DNA of 64,000 nucleotides, taken from contig NC_015958.1 of NCBI RefSeq assembly GCF_000147695.2, positions 1,156,501 to 1,220,500 on the forward strand. Reading direction: 5' to 3'. The notes beneath the pieces were generated by a model. That model was not told where the DNA came from, ran no database searches, and was given only the letters and a program-made list of their open reading frames with translations. The stretch comes from Thermoanaerobacter wiegelii Rt8.B1. Its GTDB lineage: Bacteria > Bacillota > Thermoanaerobacteria > Thermoanaerobacterales > Thermoanaerobacteraceae. Numbering within the stretch: position 1 is the first letter of the stretch; each line of letters starts with the position of its first letter. Shown piece by piece: positions 1-7,168 of the stretch. Both the position numbers and the translations under genes were made by a program.

Positions 1-444
1 AATTGCAACCCTCTGCTGCTGACCGCCAGATAGTTCAAAAGGAAATTTATTCTTTTCTGAATACACATCCATCATCTCAAGCACCATGTCAACATCTAAA
101 GGATTTTTGCTTAAAGCCGCGCTGGATAACACATTTTCGTACACAGTAAGACCGTTTATCAGGTTGTAAAATTGAAAAACAAACCCAACATAGTCGCGTC
201 TGTAGTCAGAAAGCTTTTTCTGGTCCATTGCAGTTATCTCTTTTCCATCAACAAAGATTCTGCCCTCTTCTGCCCTGTCAAGCCCACCAAGAATGTTAAA
301 AAGAGTAGTTTTGCCAGAACCAGATGGACCAATCACAGTGTAGATTTTACCTCTTTCAAGCTCAAAGCTCACCTCATTTAGCGCTCTGATTTCATTTTTG
401 CCAATCCTGTAGATTTTGGAAAGCTTTTCTGCTTTGACAAACAC
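1..444 (-). CDS. ABC transporter ATP-binding protein (partial)
   Basis: ATPase subunit of an ABC exporter of the LolD/MacB type; only the first ~148 residues are in the window and the gene runs off the left edge. Walker A GPSGSGKT lies at residues 39-46 and the signature LSGGQQQR at the window edge. The start is GTG 444, preceded at good spacing by AGGAGAGG. The gene lies directly downstream of a broken TetR gene on the same strand, so it was probably under that regulator once. The permease partner would lie outside the window. The ATPase call is secure; the substrate is unknown. Confidence 0.9.
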   Translation of the reverse strand, partial: MFVKAEKLSKIYRIGKNEIRALNEVSFELERGKIYTVIGPSGSGKTTLFNILGGLDRAEEGRIFVDGKEITAMDQKKLSDYRRDYVGFVFQFYNLINGLTVYENVLSSAALSKNPLDVDMVLEMMDVYSEKNKFPFELSGGQQQRVAI

Positions 445-461
445 AGTATATCCTCTCCTTC

Positions 462-578
462 AGCAACGTCCGATATATCCACAAGATGATAGGGTTTTGT
501 TGCAAAATGTTTTATAAGTGCATCTGTGATAAGATCTTTTTTTTCCTGTGCAAGATTAAAAAAGGTAGCCTTTGGCAT
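462..578 (-). pseudogene. TetR-family regulator, N-terminal remnant
   Basis: An ATG at 578 with a good ribosome site (GAGGTGATG) opens a protein beginning MPKATFFNLAQEKKDLITDA, which is how many TetR regulators begin (first helix before the DNA-binding domain). After about 39 residues the similarity stops, before the helix-turn-helix is complete. The frame then runs out of phase into the ABC ATPase gene and stops at 378. I infer an internal deletion that fused the start of tetR to the promoter-proximal part of the ABC gene. No working repressor can be made from it. Confidence 0.6.
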
Positions 579-600
579 CAACATCACCTCAAGATTATTA

Positions 601-614
601 TGACTCATTAGTCA
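601..614. promoter_or_regulatory. Inverted repeat upstream of the TetR remnant
   Basis: TGACTCATTAGTCA is a perfect 5-bp inverted repeat around a 4-bp centre, about 25 bp upstream of the TetR start. Its place suits the operator of the former TetR autoregulator. Function is inferred from position and symmetry only. Confidence 0.4.
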
Positions 615-634
615 CAAAATGTCAAAAATAAAAT

Positions 635-672
635 CCTCAATGGCAAAATAGCCATCAAGGGTTTTTGATTTT
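635..672 (+). terminator. Orphan terminator-like hairpin
   Basis: A stem CCT-ATGGC / GCCAT-AGG (one 2-nt mismatch), loop AAAATA, is followed by GTTTTTGATTTTT. No forward-strand gene precedes it in the window. It is probably left from a gene lost when the segment to the left was replaced. Confidence 0.45.
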
Positions 673-712
673 TCTTAAAGTGAATTCTCTTTTCTTTCTT
701 GTTTGAACATAG

Positions 713-764
713 TTGTACTGTATCAGAAAATGTGGTAATATAGTATTAGTCACACCCTATAGGG
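713..764 (+). promoter_or_regulatory. Promoter and CsoR-type palindrome of the ccdA-tlpA-trx operon
   Basis: TTGTAC (713-718), 17 bp, TAATAT (736-741) is a plausible sigma-A promoter. Just after the predicted start is the palindrome CCCTATAGGG (755-764), which resembles CsoR-family operators. A similar palindrome sits at the same place after the csoR promoter at 54024-54052. The promoter is likely; the operator is inference. Confidence 0.5.
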
Positions 765-779
765 GAGGGAGGTGTAGAC

Positions 780-1436
780 GTGCCAATTTACACAGCATTT
801 TTAGCAGGAATTGTTTCTTTTTTATCACCCTGTGTTTTGCCTTTAATTCCCGCTTATGTGTCATATATTTTCGGAAATAAAAAGAATAATTTAATAAATT
901 TGTTTCTCTTTGTTTTGGGATTTAGCATAGTGTTTGTTTTAATGGGGGCGACTGCAAGCCAACTAGGAAAGCTTTTTTTAGCCTATAAAGACATTTTTAG
1001 GAAAGTAAGTGGGATAATAATTGTGCTTTTTGGACTTCAAATGACTGGGATTTTTAGACCACTATTTTTAAATAAAGAAGTCAAATTAATAAATATGGAA
1101 AAGGTACAGACCGGTTATATAGGGTCATTAGTATTGGGTATAACTTTTGCAGCAGGGTGGACACCTTGTGTAGGTCCAATTCTCGCTTCGATATTGTTGT
1201 ATGCTGGGGCGGTCAGTACTTTAAGTGTAGGCGTGATATTGCTTTTTGCATATTCTATGGGGCTTGGCATACCTTTTATAGTTACAGCCTTATTGATTGA
1301 CAAGTTTAAAAGTATGTATAAAAGGATTAACAAAATATTGCCTTATATTGAGGTAATAAGTGGGGTTATTCTCATAATATTTGGAGTTCTTTTATATTTT
1401 AACATGCTAATCAAGATAAGTGGATATTTTTATTAA
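780..1436 (+). CDS. ccdA: CcdA-like thiol-disulfide electron transporter
   Basis: A 218-residue, very hydrophobic protein with about six membrane segments. CcdA/DsbD-family proteins carry reducing equivalents from cytoplasmic thioredoxin across the membrane to extracytoplasmic thiol proteins. The two redox cysteines sit in the expected motifs: SPCVLPLIPAY (Cys18) and GWTPCVGPIL (Cys130). Start is GTG 780 after GGGAGGGAGGTG. It is first in an operon with a TlpA-like and a cytoplasmic thioredoxin, which fits electron flow thioredoxin -> CcdA -> TlpA. The gap to the next gene is only about a dozen bases. Confidence 0.9.
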   Translation: MPIYTAFLAGIVSFLSPCVLPLIPAYVSYIFGNKKNNLINLFLFVLGFSIVFVLMGATASQLGKLFLAYKDIFRKVSGIIIVLFGLQMTGIFRPLFLNKEVKLINMEKVQTGYIGSLVLGITFAAGWTPCVGPILASILLYAGAVSTLSVGVILLFAYSMGLGIPFIVTALLIDKFKSMYKRINKILPYIEVISGVILIIFGVLLYFNMLIKISGYFY

Positions 1437-1448
1437 GAGGTGGTTAGT

Positions 1449-2069
1449 GTGAAAAATAAAAGTCTAATTTTTACTATAATTGCTGTGATAGTTATAGGGG
1501 CACTTATTTTCGTCTTAAATAATTACACAAAAAGTGCTCAACCTTCCCCTTCTCAAGTGGCAGAAAATAATACTCCTAGCAATAATGAAGATCAAAATAC
1601 AAGTTCAAATGCAAATGCAAATAAAACTGAGCAAAGTGAGCCTAAGATAGGGAATCAAGTAGGAGATGTAGCACCAGATTTTACGCTAAAAGATTTAGAT
1701 GGCAATACTGTGACCTTGTCGAGCTTAAGAGGAAAAAAAGTTATACTAAACTTTTGGGCAACAACTTGTCCTTATTGCAAAATTGAAATGCCAGCTTTAA
1801 ATCAGTTTATAAAAAGTCATAAAGATGATACGGTCTTACTTGCGATAGATTTGGGTGAAAGCCCATCAAAAGTGAAGCAGTATTTAGAAGGAAAAGGATA
1901 TGAATTTACTGTACTACTGGATACTGATTTAAGTACTATTTATGATTATCAAGTTCAGTTTATACCTATGTCTTATTTTATAGATAAAAACGGGGTCATA
2001 AGGGCAATTAGCAATGGGGCTATGACATATGACGAAATTGAAGAGTATTATAAATCAATTTCTCAATAA
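1449..2069 (+). CDS. Membrane-anchored TlpA/ResA-like thiol-disulfide protein
   Basis: Extracytoplasmic thioredoxin-fold protein of about 206 residues: a membrane anchor (residues 5-24), a Ser/Asn/Gln-rich linker (about 25-68) and an AhpC/TSA-Redoxin-like domain with WATTCPYC (Cys107, Cys110). A GTG at 1440 is in frame, but GTG 1449 has the better spacing from AAGAGGTGG and is chosen. CPYC and the downstream FIPMSYFID (cis-proline loop) fit the TlpA/ResA group, which accepts electrons from CcdA. The exact client proteins are unknown. Confidence 0.85.
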   Translation: MKNKSLIFTIIAVIVIGALIFVLNNYTKSAQPSPSQVAENNTPSNNEDQNTSSNANANKTEQSEPKIGNQVGDVAPDFTLKDLDGNTVTLSSLRGKKVILNFWATTCPYCKIEMPALNQFIKSHKDDTVLLAIDLGESPSKVKQYLEGKGYEFTVLLDTDLSTIYDYQVQFIPMSYFIDKNGVIRAISNGAMTYDEIEEYYKSISQ

Positions 2070-2110
2070 ATGAAAATGTACAAAAGCAAGTAGAAGGAGT
2101 GTATACACAA

Positions 2111-2434
2111 ATGAAACCAGTAAATGTCACAGATGAGACTTTTGCAGAGGAAGTATACAGTTCTGATAAACCTGTTTTAGTAGATTTTTGGGCTAAATGG
2201 TGTAGACCCTGTTTAATGATGGCACCAGTGTTAGAGGAGTTTGCAGAAGAATATGCTGATAAGATGAAAGTTGTAAAACTTGATGTAGATGAAAATCCTG
2301 TAATTGCCTCTAAGTATCGAATTATGAGCATTCCTACAATGGGGGTTTTTGTAGAAGGCAAAATGGTAGATAAAGTTATAGGCTTTATGCCAAAAGAGCG
2401 TTTAGTTGAAAAATTGTTAAAATATTTGAAATAG
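2111..2434 (+). CDS. trx: Thioredoxin
   Basis: A 107-residue single-domain thioredoxin with active site WCRPC (Cys31, Cys34) and the cis-proline loop SIPT. It probably supplies CcdA with reducing power, as third gene of this operon. ATG 2111 is chosen; an in-frame GTG at 2099 touches the AGAAGGAG ribosome site and is too close. A second, double-domain thioredoxin gene lies at 54459-55130, so redox carriers are duplicated in this genome. Confidence 0.92.
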   Translation: MKPVNVTDETFAEEVYSSDKPVLVDFWAKWCRPCLMMAPVLEEFAEEYADKMKVVKLDVDENPVIASKYRIMSIPTMGVFVEGKMVDKVIGFMPKERLVEKLLKYLK

Positions 2435-2441
2435 GTATTAA

Positions 2442-2473
2442 AAAGGAGTATCTTTTGTTAGAGATACTCCTTT
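2442..2473 (+). repeat. Left target duplication of miniature element A (terminator hairpin)
   Basis: A 32-bp hairpin (stem AAAGGAGTATC / GATACTCCTTT) directly after trx. The same 32 bp recur at 2740-2771 with two loop differences. This left copy has lost its T-tract, because the element begins at 2474 straight after CTTT. Confidence 0.85.
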
Positions 2474-2739
2474 CAGTTTGTTGACAAAGTAAAAAAATAT
2501 TCAAAGGAGATATTTTGCATCGTCGCTCCGATGTTCCAAAGCGACAAAACTAAAGCTCGACCTTCAGGTTCCGGCAGGGTACCGGGCACAATCGGCATCC
2601 ATGCCTTAAGGTGCCCGCCTCCGCCATCCTTGGCTTCGGCCCTGCCTTCACCCTCGGTCTTGCTAAGTTTTGCTGCCGCTTTGTAACAAGTCACTCCTTA
2701 TGCAAAATATCTCCTTTACGAAAGTTTGTCTACAGGCTG
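2474..2739 (+). mobile_element. 266-bp miniature inverted-repeat element, copy A
   Basis: Non-coding element with imperfect terminal inverted repeats, CAGTTTGTTGACAAA on the left and, read inward from the right, CAGCCTGTAGACAAA. A perfect 18-bp subterminal inverted repeat AAAGGAGATATTTTGCAT lies at 2503-2520 and 2700-2717. The core is clearly richer in G+C than the host DNA. A second copy of exactly the same length lies in opposite orientation at 24664-24929. It has short open frames but no credible gene, so movement would need a transposase from elsewhere. It is flanked by a 32-bp duplication that is the trx terminator hairpin. Confidence 0.85.
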
Positions 2740-2775
2740 AAAGGAGTATCTTTTGCTGGAGATACTCCTTTTTTA
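2740..2775 (+). terminator. Right terminator copy after miniature element A
   Basis: Second copy of the 32-bp hairpin (2740-2771) followed by TTTT. It keeps the T-tract and is now the functional terminator for trx read-through across the element. It also lies against the 3' end of the convergent decarboxylase gene. Confidence 0.85.
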
Positions 2776-2783
2776 GTAAAACA

Positions 2784-4271
2784 TTATGCTATCACATTTA
2801 AAACTTGCCGGTCATTTACTACTTTTATATAATTTACTTCCGGGTCTTCGGTGCCTTGTATGCTTAAGTTAGCTTCTTTCATTTTATCTACATATTCTAT
2901 AATTTCTAATGTTATTCTTTCCCCTGGGCAAAGCACTGGAATACCTGGAGGATAAGCCATTAAAAACTCGGCACTTATTTGCCCTACACTTTCTCTTAGA
3001 GGTAGTGCAACAGTGGAGGAGCCAAAAGCATATCTTGGTGATACTACTTGTTCTGGTATTTCTGGTATATCTATAGGTTTCGCTATTTCAATATTTTCAT
3101 TGTATAATTCATCGCTTATTTCTCTTAAAGCCCTTAAGAGATAATCGACTTTTTCCTTTGTATCACCAATAGAGAATACACATAAAACATTATACATATC
3201 TGATAGTTCAGGTTGTATATAATATCTTTCTGCCAATATTCTCTCTAACTGATGGCCGCTTATTCCAAGGCCTTTAGCTGTTATTGTAACTTTTGTGGGG
3301 TCAAAGTCATAGGCACCATCTCGGCCAACAATTTCTTCACCAAAACAGTAGAGTCCTTTTATATTGTTTATCTCTTTTCGAGCGTACTCTGCTAATTCTA
3401 TTGTTTTATCTAATAATTCTCTTCCTTCTGTAGCCATTTGCATTCTTGCAACATCTAAGGAAGCCAACAATATATATGAAGGACTTGTTGTCTGGAGTAA
3501 ACTCATTACTTGTTTTACTCTATTAATATCAATTCTATCGCCTTTAACGTGAAGCATCGAGCTCTGCGTCATTGAGCCAATAATCTTATGTGTGCTCTGT
3601 GCACAGATATCGGCTCCTGCTTCCATCGCTGAAATAGGCAATTTTTCGTTAAATTTTAGGTGTGGTCCGTGAGCTTCATCTACCATCAGTATAGCGCCGT
3701 AGTCATGAACAATTTCAGCAATTTTTACTATATCCGTAGAAACTCCGTAATAAGTCGGATTTATTATTAAAACAGCTTTTGCATCAGGATGCTCTCTTAA
3801 CGTTCTTTCCACTGTTTCTGGGGTGACATTTAATGCAACACCGATATTTTTATCAATTTCTGGTTGCATATAAACAGGTATAGCACCACTTAATATAATT
3901 CCTGACGTTACAGATTTATGAATATTTCGAGGAACGATAATTTTTTCGTCTTCTCCCATTACGCTTAAAATCATTGCTTGAATTGCACCAGATGTTCCGT
4001 GAATAGAAAAAAAGGTAGCGTCAGCACCAAACGCTTCTGCTGCTAATTCTTGGGCATACTTAATTGGCCCAGTAGGTTTGTGCAAGCTATCTACTTGCTG
4101 AAACACTGTTACATCCATTGATAATACATTTTTACCCACAAAATCTAAGAATTTTTTTGCCATTCCCACACCTTTTTTATGGCCTGGCACGTGAAAAGGG
4201 ATAGTATTGTTATTTACATATTCCATTAAGGCATCAAATAAAGGAGTTTGGGTTTGATCTAACTTTTTCAA
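2784..4271 (-). CDS. Orn/Lys/Arg decarboxylase family protein (fold-I PLP enzyme)
   Basis: A protein of about 495 residues of the SpeA/CadA-like group III decarboxylases: a large PLP domain with the Asp motif DEAHG (198-202) and the Schiff-base lysine STHKIIG (Lys229), then the family's C-terminal domain with PPGIPVLCPGE. The substrate (arginine, lysine or ornithine) cannot be set from sequence alone; arginine decarboxylase is the usual annotation for this short form. TTG 4271 is chosen because the GTG at 4283 overlaps the AGAAGG ribosome site. The gene is monocistronic. Its leader holds an inverted repeat (4312-4355). Confidence 0.88.
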   Translation of the reverse strand: MKKLDQTQTPLFDALMEYVNNNTIPFHVPGHKKGVGMAKKFLDFVGKNVLSMDVTVFQQVDSLHKPTGPIKYAQELAAEAFGADATFFSIHGTSGAIQAMILSVMGEDEKIIVPRNIHKSVTSGIILSGAIPVYMQPEIDKNIGVALNVTPETVERTLREHPDAKAVLIINPTYYGVSTDIVKIAEIVHDYGAILMVDEAHGPHLKFNEKLPISAMEAGADICAQSTHKIIGSMTQSSMLHVKGDRIDINRVKQVMSLLQTTSPSYILLASLDVARMQMATEGRELLDKTIELAEYARKEINNIKGLYCFGEEIVGRDGAYDFDPTKVTITAKGLGISGHQLERILAERYYIQPELSDMYNVLCVFSIGDTKEKVDYLLRALREISDELYNENIEIAKPIDIPEIPEQVVSPRYAFGSSTVALPLRESVGQISAEFLMAYPPGIPVLCPGERITLEIIEYVDKMKEANLSIQGTEDPEVNYIKVVNDRQVLNVIA

Positions 4272-4311
4272 CGCATATAACACCTTCTTTCATAAGTTTT
4301 GGCTCAGAATA

Positions 4312-4355
4312 AAAGCCTAAAACCTTGATATAGGTAATTCAAAGGCATAGGCTTT
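4312..4355 (-). promoter_or_regulatory. Leader hairpin of the decarboxylase gene
   Basis: AAAGCCTA and TAGGCTTT form a perfect 8-bp inverted repeat, with CCTTTGA / TCAAGG able to pair inside. On the reverse strand it ends in TTTTATTC, 40 bp before the decarboxylase start. It may be an attenuator or mRNA-stability element. I recognise no known riboswitch here. The rest of 4284-4642 is AT-rich and holds only this and the next promoter. Confidence 0.35.
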
Positions 4356-4567
4356 GCAGAGCTTTGCTTTCATAAAAATAATTTCAATTCATTATAAGAC
4401 ATATTGTTATAAATTTCAATAATAAGTTTGCTTTAATTTAAAAAATTTTTTAGAGAAATTTTAAACTGCTAATCTATTCTTAATTACACTACTATATAGT
4501 ATGAGAAAAACCCTGAAATGTCAAATGCATTTTGTGATGAGTAGAGGTTTTCGATATAAATTTTTAT

Positions 4568-4596
4568 TTGCGATTTTTACTATAGAAATTTATAAT
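4568..4596 (+). promoter_or_regulatory. Promoter of the corrinoid-activator gene
   Basis: TTGCGA (4568-4573), 17 bp, TATAAT (4591-4596), 47 bp ahead of the ATG. The -10 is perfect and the -35 is weak. No cobalamin riboswitch signature is visible between this site and the gene. Confidence 0.55.
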
Positions 4597-4642
4597 AATA
4601 AACAAAACGATATGACAATATGGGATTTAATGAGGTGTGGAA

Positions 4643-7108
4643 ATGTTTAGTAAAGATGTTGCGCAAAGAGTAAAAGACTTGTCATTAGAAAAATTAAAAA
4701 ATATGAATTTTGATGTGGATCAACATTTAATTGAGGAAGCAACTACGGAAGTACAAAATTTGATAGATTACAAAATGATTCACCAAGTATGTGATAATTT
4801 TCATATTGATGAGAGAAAAAATAAAATAATCTTTAAAACTGGAGATTATTTGTTTGGGGATTATATAGTAAAAAATTTAAAAGAAGCGGAATATATAATT
4901 TTAGCAATCATTACACTGGGAGATAGAATAGATAAAAGGGTAAATGATTATTTTTTAGAAAGTAATTACACAAAAGGAATGATTTTAGATGTTATTGCAG
5001 GCGTGTTCCTTGAAATATTGACGAATAATTTTTGGGAAGAGGTAAGAGAAAACGCGCAAAAGTATGGCAAAGAAGTTACAGATATTTTTTACCCAGGAAA
5101 TAAGTGGGATATAAAAAATCAGGCTGTGATTTGTAAACTTGTGGACAGTTCAAAAATCGGTGTAAATATTAATCACAGTTTTATCATAACACCCCAAAAA
5201 ACAGTGTCTTTTGTATGTGGAGTAGGGGAAAATGTAAAAAGACCTGTAAAAGAATCAGTCTGTGACGATTGTGAAGCCAAAGATTGTATTTATAGAAATG
5301 TTCCTGGTGAATCTAAATATAAAGTGACTGTACGTTTTAGTAGTAATACAAAAGTTATTGAAGCAAGTGAAGGAGAAAATTTGTTTCACATTCTTGTAAG
5401 AAATGGAATAAGACTTAACAATTTTTGTGGTGGTAGTCGGATTTGTGGTCAATGTAAAGTTATATTAAATGAGGAACTTGATATCTCTGATGATGAAAAA
5501 TATTTTTTGACAGATAAAGAAATAAAAAACAATGTTCGGCTTGCGTGTTTTGTTGAGATAGATAGGGATTTAGAGGTCAAAGTACTTTCTGAAGAGCAAA
5601 AAGCAAAAATATTGACGAAAGAAAATAATTTGTTAAGTATTGAGTCACACCCTCGCATAAAAACTTCTACAGTAGATATTGGAAGACCAACTTTAAACGA
5701 CCAAGGAGACTATGTTAAAAGAATTAAAGAGGCTGTGAGTGGAGAAATAGAAATTCCTTTAGGGCTTTTAAGTAATCTTCCTGAAGTTTTAGAAGAAAAT
5801 GATTATAAGGTAAATATTACTATTAGAAAAAATGAAATAATTTCTATTAAAAAAGCTGCTTCAAAAGAATACAACTATGGTATAGCATTAGATATAGGAA
5901 CTACTACTATTGCTGCTTATTTGTATGACTTAGATGAAGGTAAAGAAGTAGATGTGTATTCATGTTTAAATCCACAGAGAACTTTTGGAGCTGATGTTAT
6001 AACGAGAATAACTTATAGTATTACTAATTCTCAAGGATTGTATCAGTTGCATTCAGCTCTAATAAATAAAATAAATGAGATTGTAGAGGAGTTTTGTGCA
6101 AAAAATTCTATAGGCAAAAGCGATATACATGAAATAGTGGCAGTAGGTAATCCTACAATGATACATTTTCTTTTAAATGTATCTCCCAAGTATATAGCAA
6201 TATCTCCTTATGTACCGACTTTTACGTCAAAGATAGAAATAAAAGCAAAAGAGATTGGTATAGATATAAACAAGGAAGGATATTTAATAACGTTGCCTCT
6301 TATATCTTCTTATGTAGGAGCAGATACTGTGGCAGCAGTTTTGGCAAACAAAATTGACCAAACTGACGATCTATGCTTGCTTGTAGACATAGGAACCAAC
6401 GGCGAAATGGTATTGGGGAATAAAGATAACCTTATTGCTTCTTCGGCAGCAGCAGGCCCTGCTTTTGAAGGCGCAGGAATAACTTTTGGACTAAATGGCG
6501 TAGAAGGAGCAATAGACCATGTAAATTTTAGTAAAAAACCTTTTTATACTACAATAGGAGATAAAAAAGCTAAAGGAATATGCGGTTCTGGTATTGTAGA
6601 TATTATTTCTGAACTTCTGAAGTACGGCATTGTTGATAGTACTGGCAGGTTTTTGTCTAAAGAAGAAGTTAAAGGCGCACCTCGTGATATTGCCGAAAGG
6701 ATGACTGTTTACAAAGATGAACCAGCATTTTTAATAGAAGATGGAATATATGTGACACAAAAAGATATAAGGCAAATACAACTGGCAAAAGGTGCCATAC
6801 TCGCTGGCATTAACATCATGACAAAAGAAATGGGCATTGACGTAAATGAAATAAAAAAAGTGTTTTTGGCAGGAGGATTTGGAAATTATATTCTTCCCGA
6901 GAGTGCAACAGCAATTGGGCTTTTACCTAAAGAATTAAAAGGCAAAATCCTTCAAGTAGGCAATAGTGCTGGAGTTGGTGCGATAATGGCATTGCTTTCT
7001 GATAAAGAATTGGAAAGAGCTATACATCTACAAAGTAAAATAAACTATATAGAACTATCAACCCATGAAGATTTTCAAAATGAATTTGTAAAAGGAATGT
7101 ATTTTTAA
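4643..7108 (+). CDS. Corrinoid-protein reactivator: MetH-activation-like domain fused to 2Fe-2S/ASKHA ATPase (RACo-like)
   Basis: An 821-residue fusion. Residues ~1-225 resemble the domain that binds B12-dependent methionine synthase for reactivation and end in a Cys cluster (CDDCEAKDC). Residues ~227-315 are a 2Fe-2S ferredoxin domain with CGGSRICGQC and a fourth Cys in RLACF. Residues ~410-810 are an ASKHA ATPase of the RACo (DUF4445) type, with LDIGTTTIAAYL, VDIGTNGEM and AAAGPAFEGAGI. RACo proteins use ATP to drive reduction of cob(II)alamin to cob(I)alamin, and the fused front domain suggests the client is a methionine synthase-like protein. ATG 4643 follows GAGGTG at good spacing. No corrinoid methyltransferase gene is adjacent. 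Confidence 0.82.
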   Translation: MFSKDVAQRVKDLSLEKLKNMNFDVDQHLIEEATTEVQNLIDYKMIHQVCDNFHIDERKNKIIFKTGDYLFGDYIVKNLKEAEYIILAIITLGDRIDKRVNDYFLESNYTKGMILDVIAGVFLEILTNNFWEEVRENAQKYGKEVTDIFYPGNKWDIKNQAVICKLVDSSKIGVNINHSFIITPQKTVSFVCGVGENVKRPVKESVCDDCEAKDCIYRNVPGESKYKVTVRFSSNTKVIEASEGENLFHILVRNGIRLNNFCGGSRICGQCKVILNEELDISDDEKYFLTDKEIKNNVRLACFVEIDRDLEVKVLSEEQKAKILTKENNLLSIESHPRIKTSTVDIGRPTLNDQGDYVKRIKEAVSGEIEIPLGLLSNLPEVLEENDYKVNITIRKNEIISIKKAASKEYNYGIALDIGTTTIAAYLYDLDEGKEVDVYSCLNPQRTFGADVITRITYSITNSQGLYQLHSALINKINEIVEEFCAKNSIGKSDIHEIVAVGNPTMIHFLLNVSPKYIAISPYVPTFTSKIEIKAKEIGIDINKEGYLITLPLISSYVGADTVAAVLANKIDQTDDLCLLVDIGTNGEMVLGNKDNLIASSAAAGPAFEGAGITFGLNGVEGAIDHVNFSKKPFYTTIGDKKAKGICGSGIVDIISELLKYGIVDSTGRFLSKEEVKGAPRDIAERMTVYKDEPAFLIEDGIYVTQKDIRQIQLAKGAILAGINIMTKEMGIDVNEIKKVFLAGGFGNYILPESATAIGLLPKELKGKILQVGNSAGVGAIMALLSDKELERAIHLQSKINYIELSTHEDFQNEFVKGMYF

Positions 7109-7168
7109 TAAAAGCGGAAGTCAGAATATAAAAAATGCATTTGAAATTATAACAAAGGAGTGTTGTAG

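Noticed and set aside
2474-2739. Group IIC intron as the explanation for the terminator-adjacent element
   Set aside because: At 266 bp there is no reverse transcriptase or domain V; terminal inverted repeats and a long target duplication fit a DNA transposon derivative instead.
2473-2832. Open frames of 73 residues within and across miniature element A, and matching ones in copy B
   Set aside because: They cover inverted repeats and the terminator, lack ribosome sites, and look like no protein; the repeats explain them.
4284-4642. Cobalamin riboswitch ahead of the corrinoid activator
   Set aside because: No B12-box-like sequence is visible between the promoter and the start, and the leader is too short.
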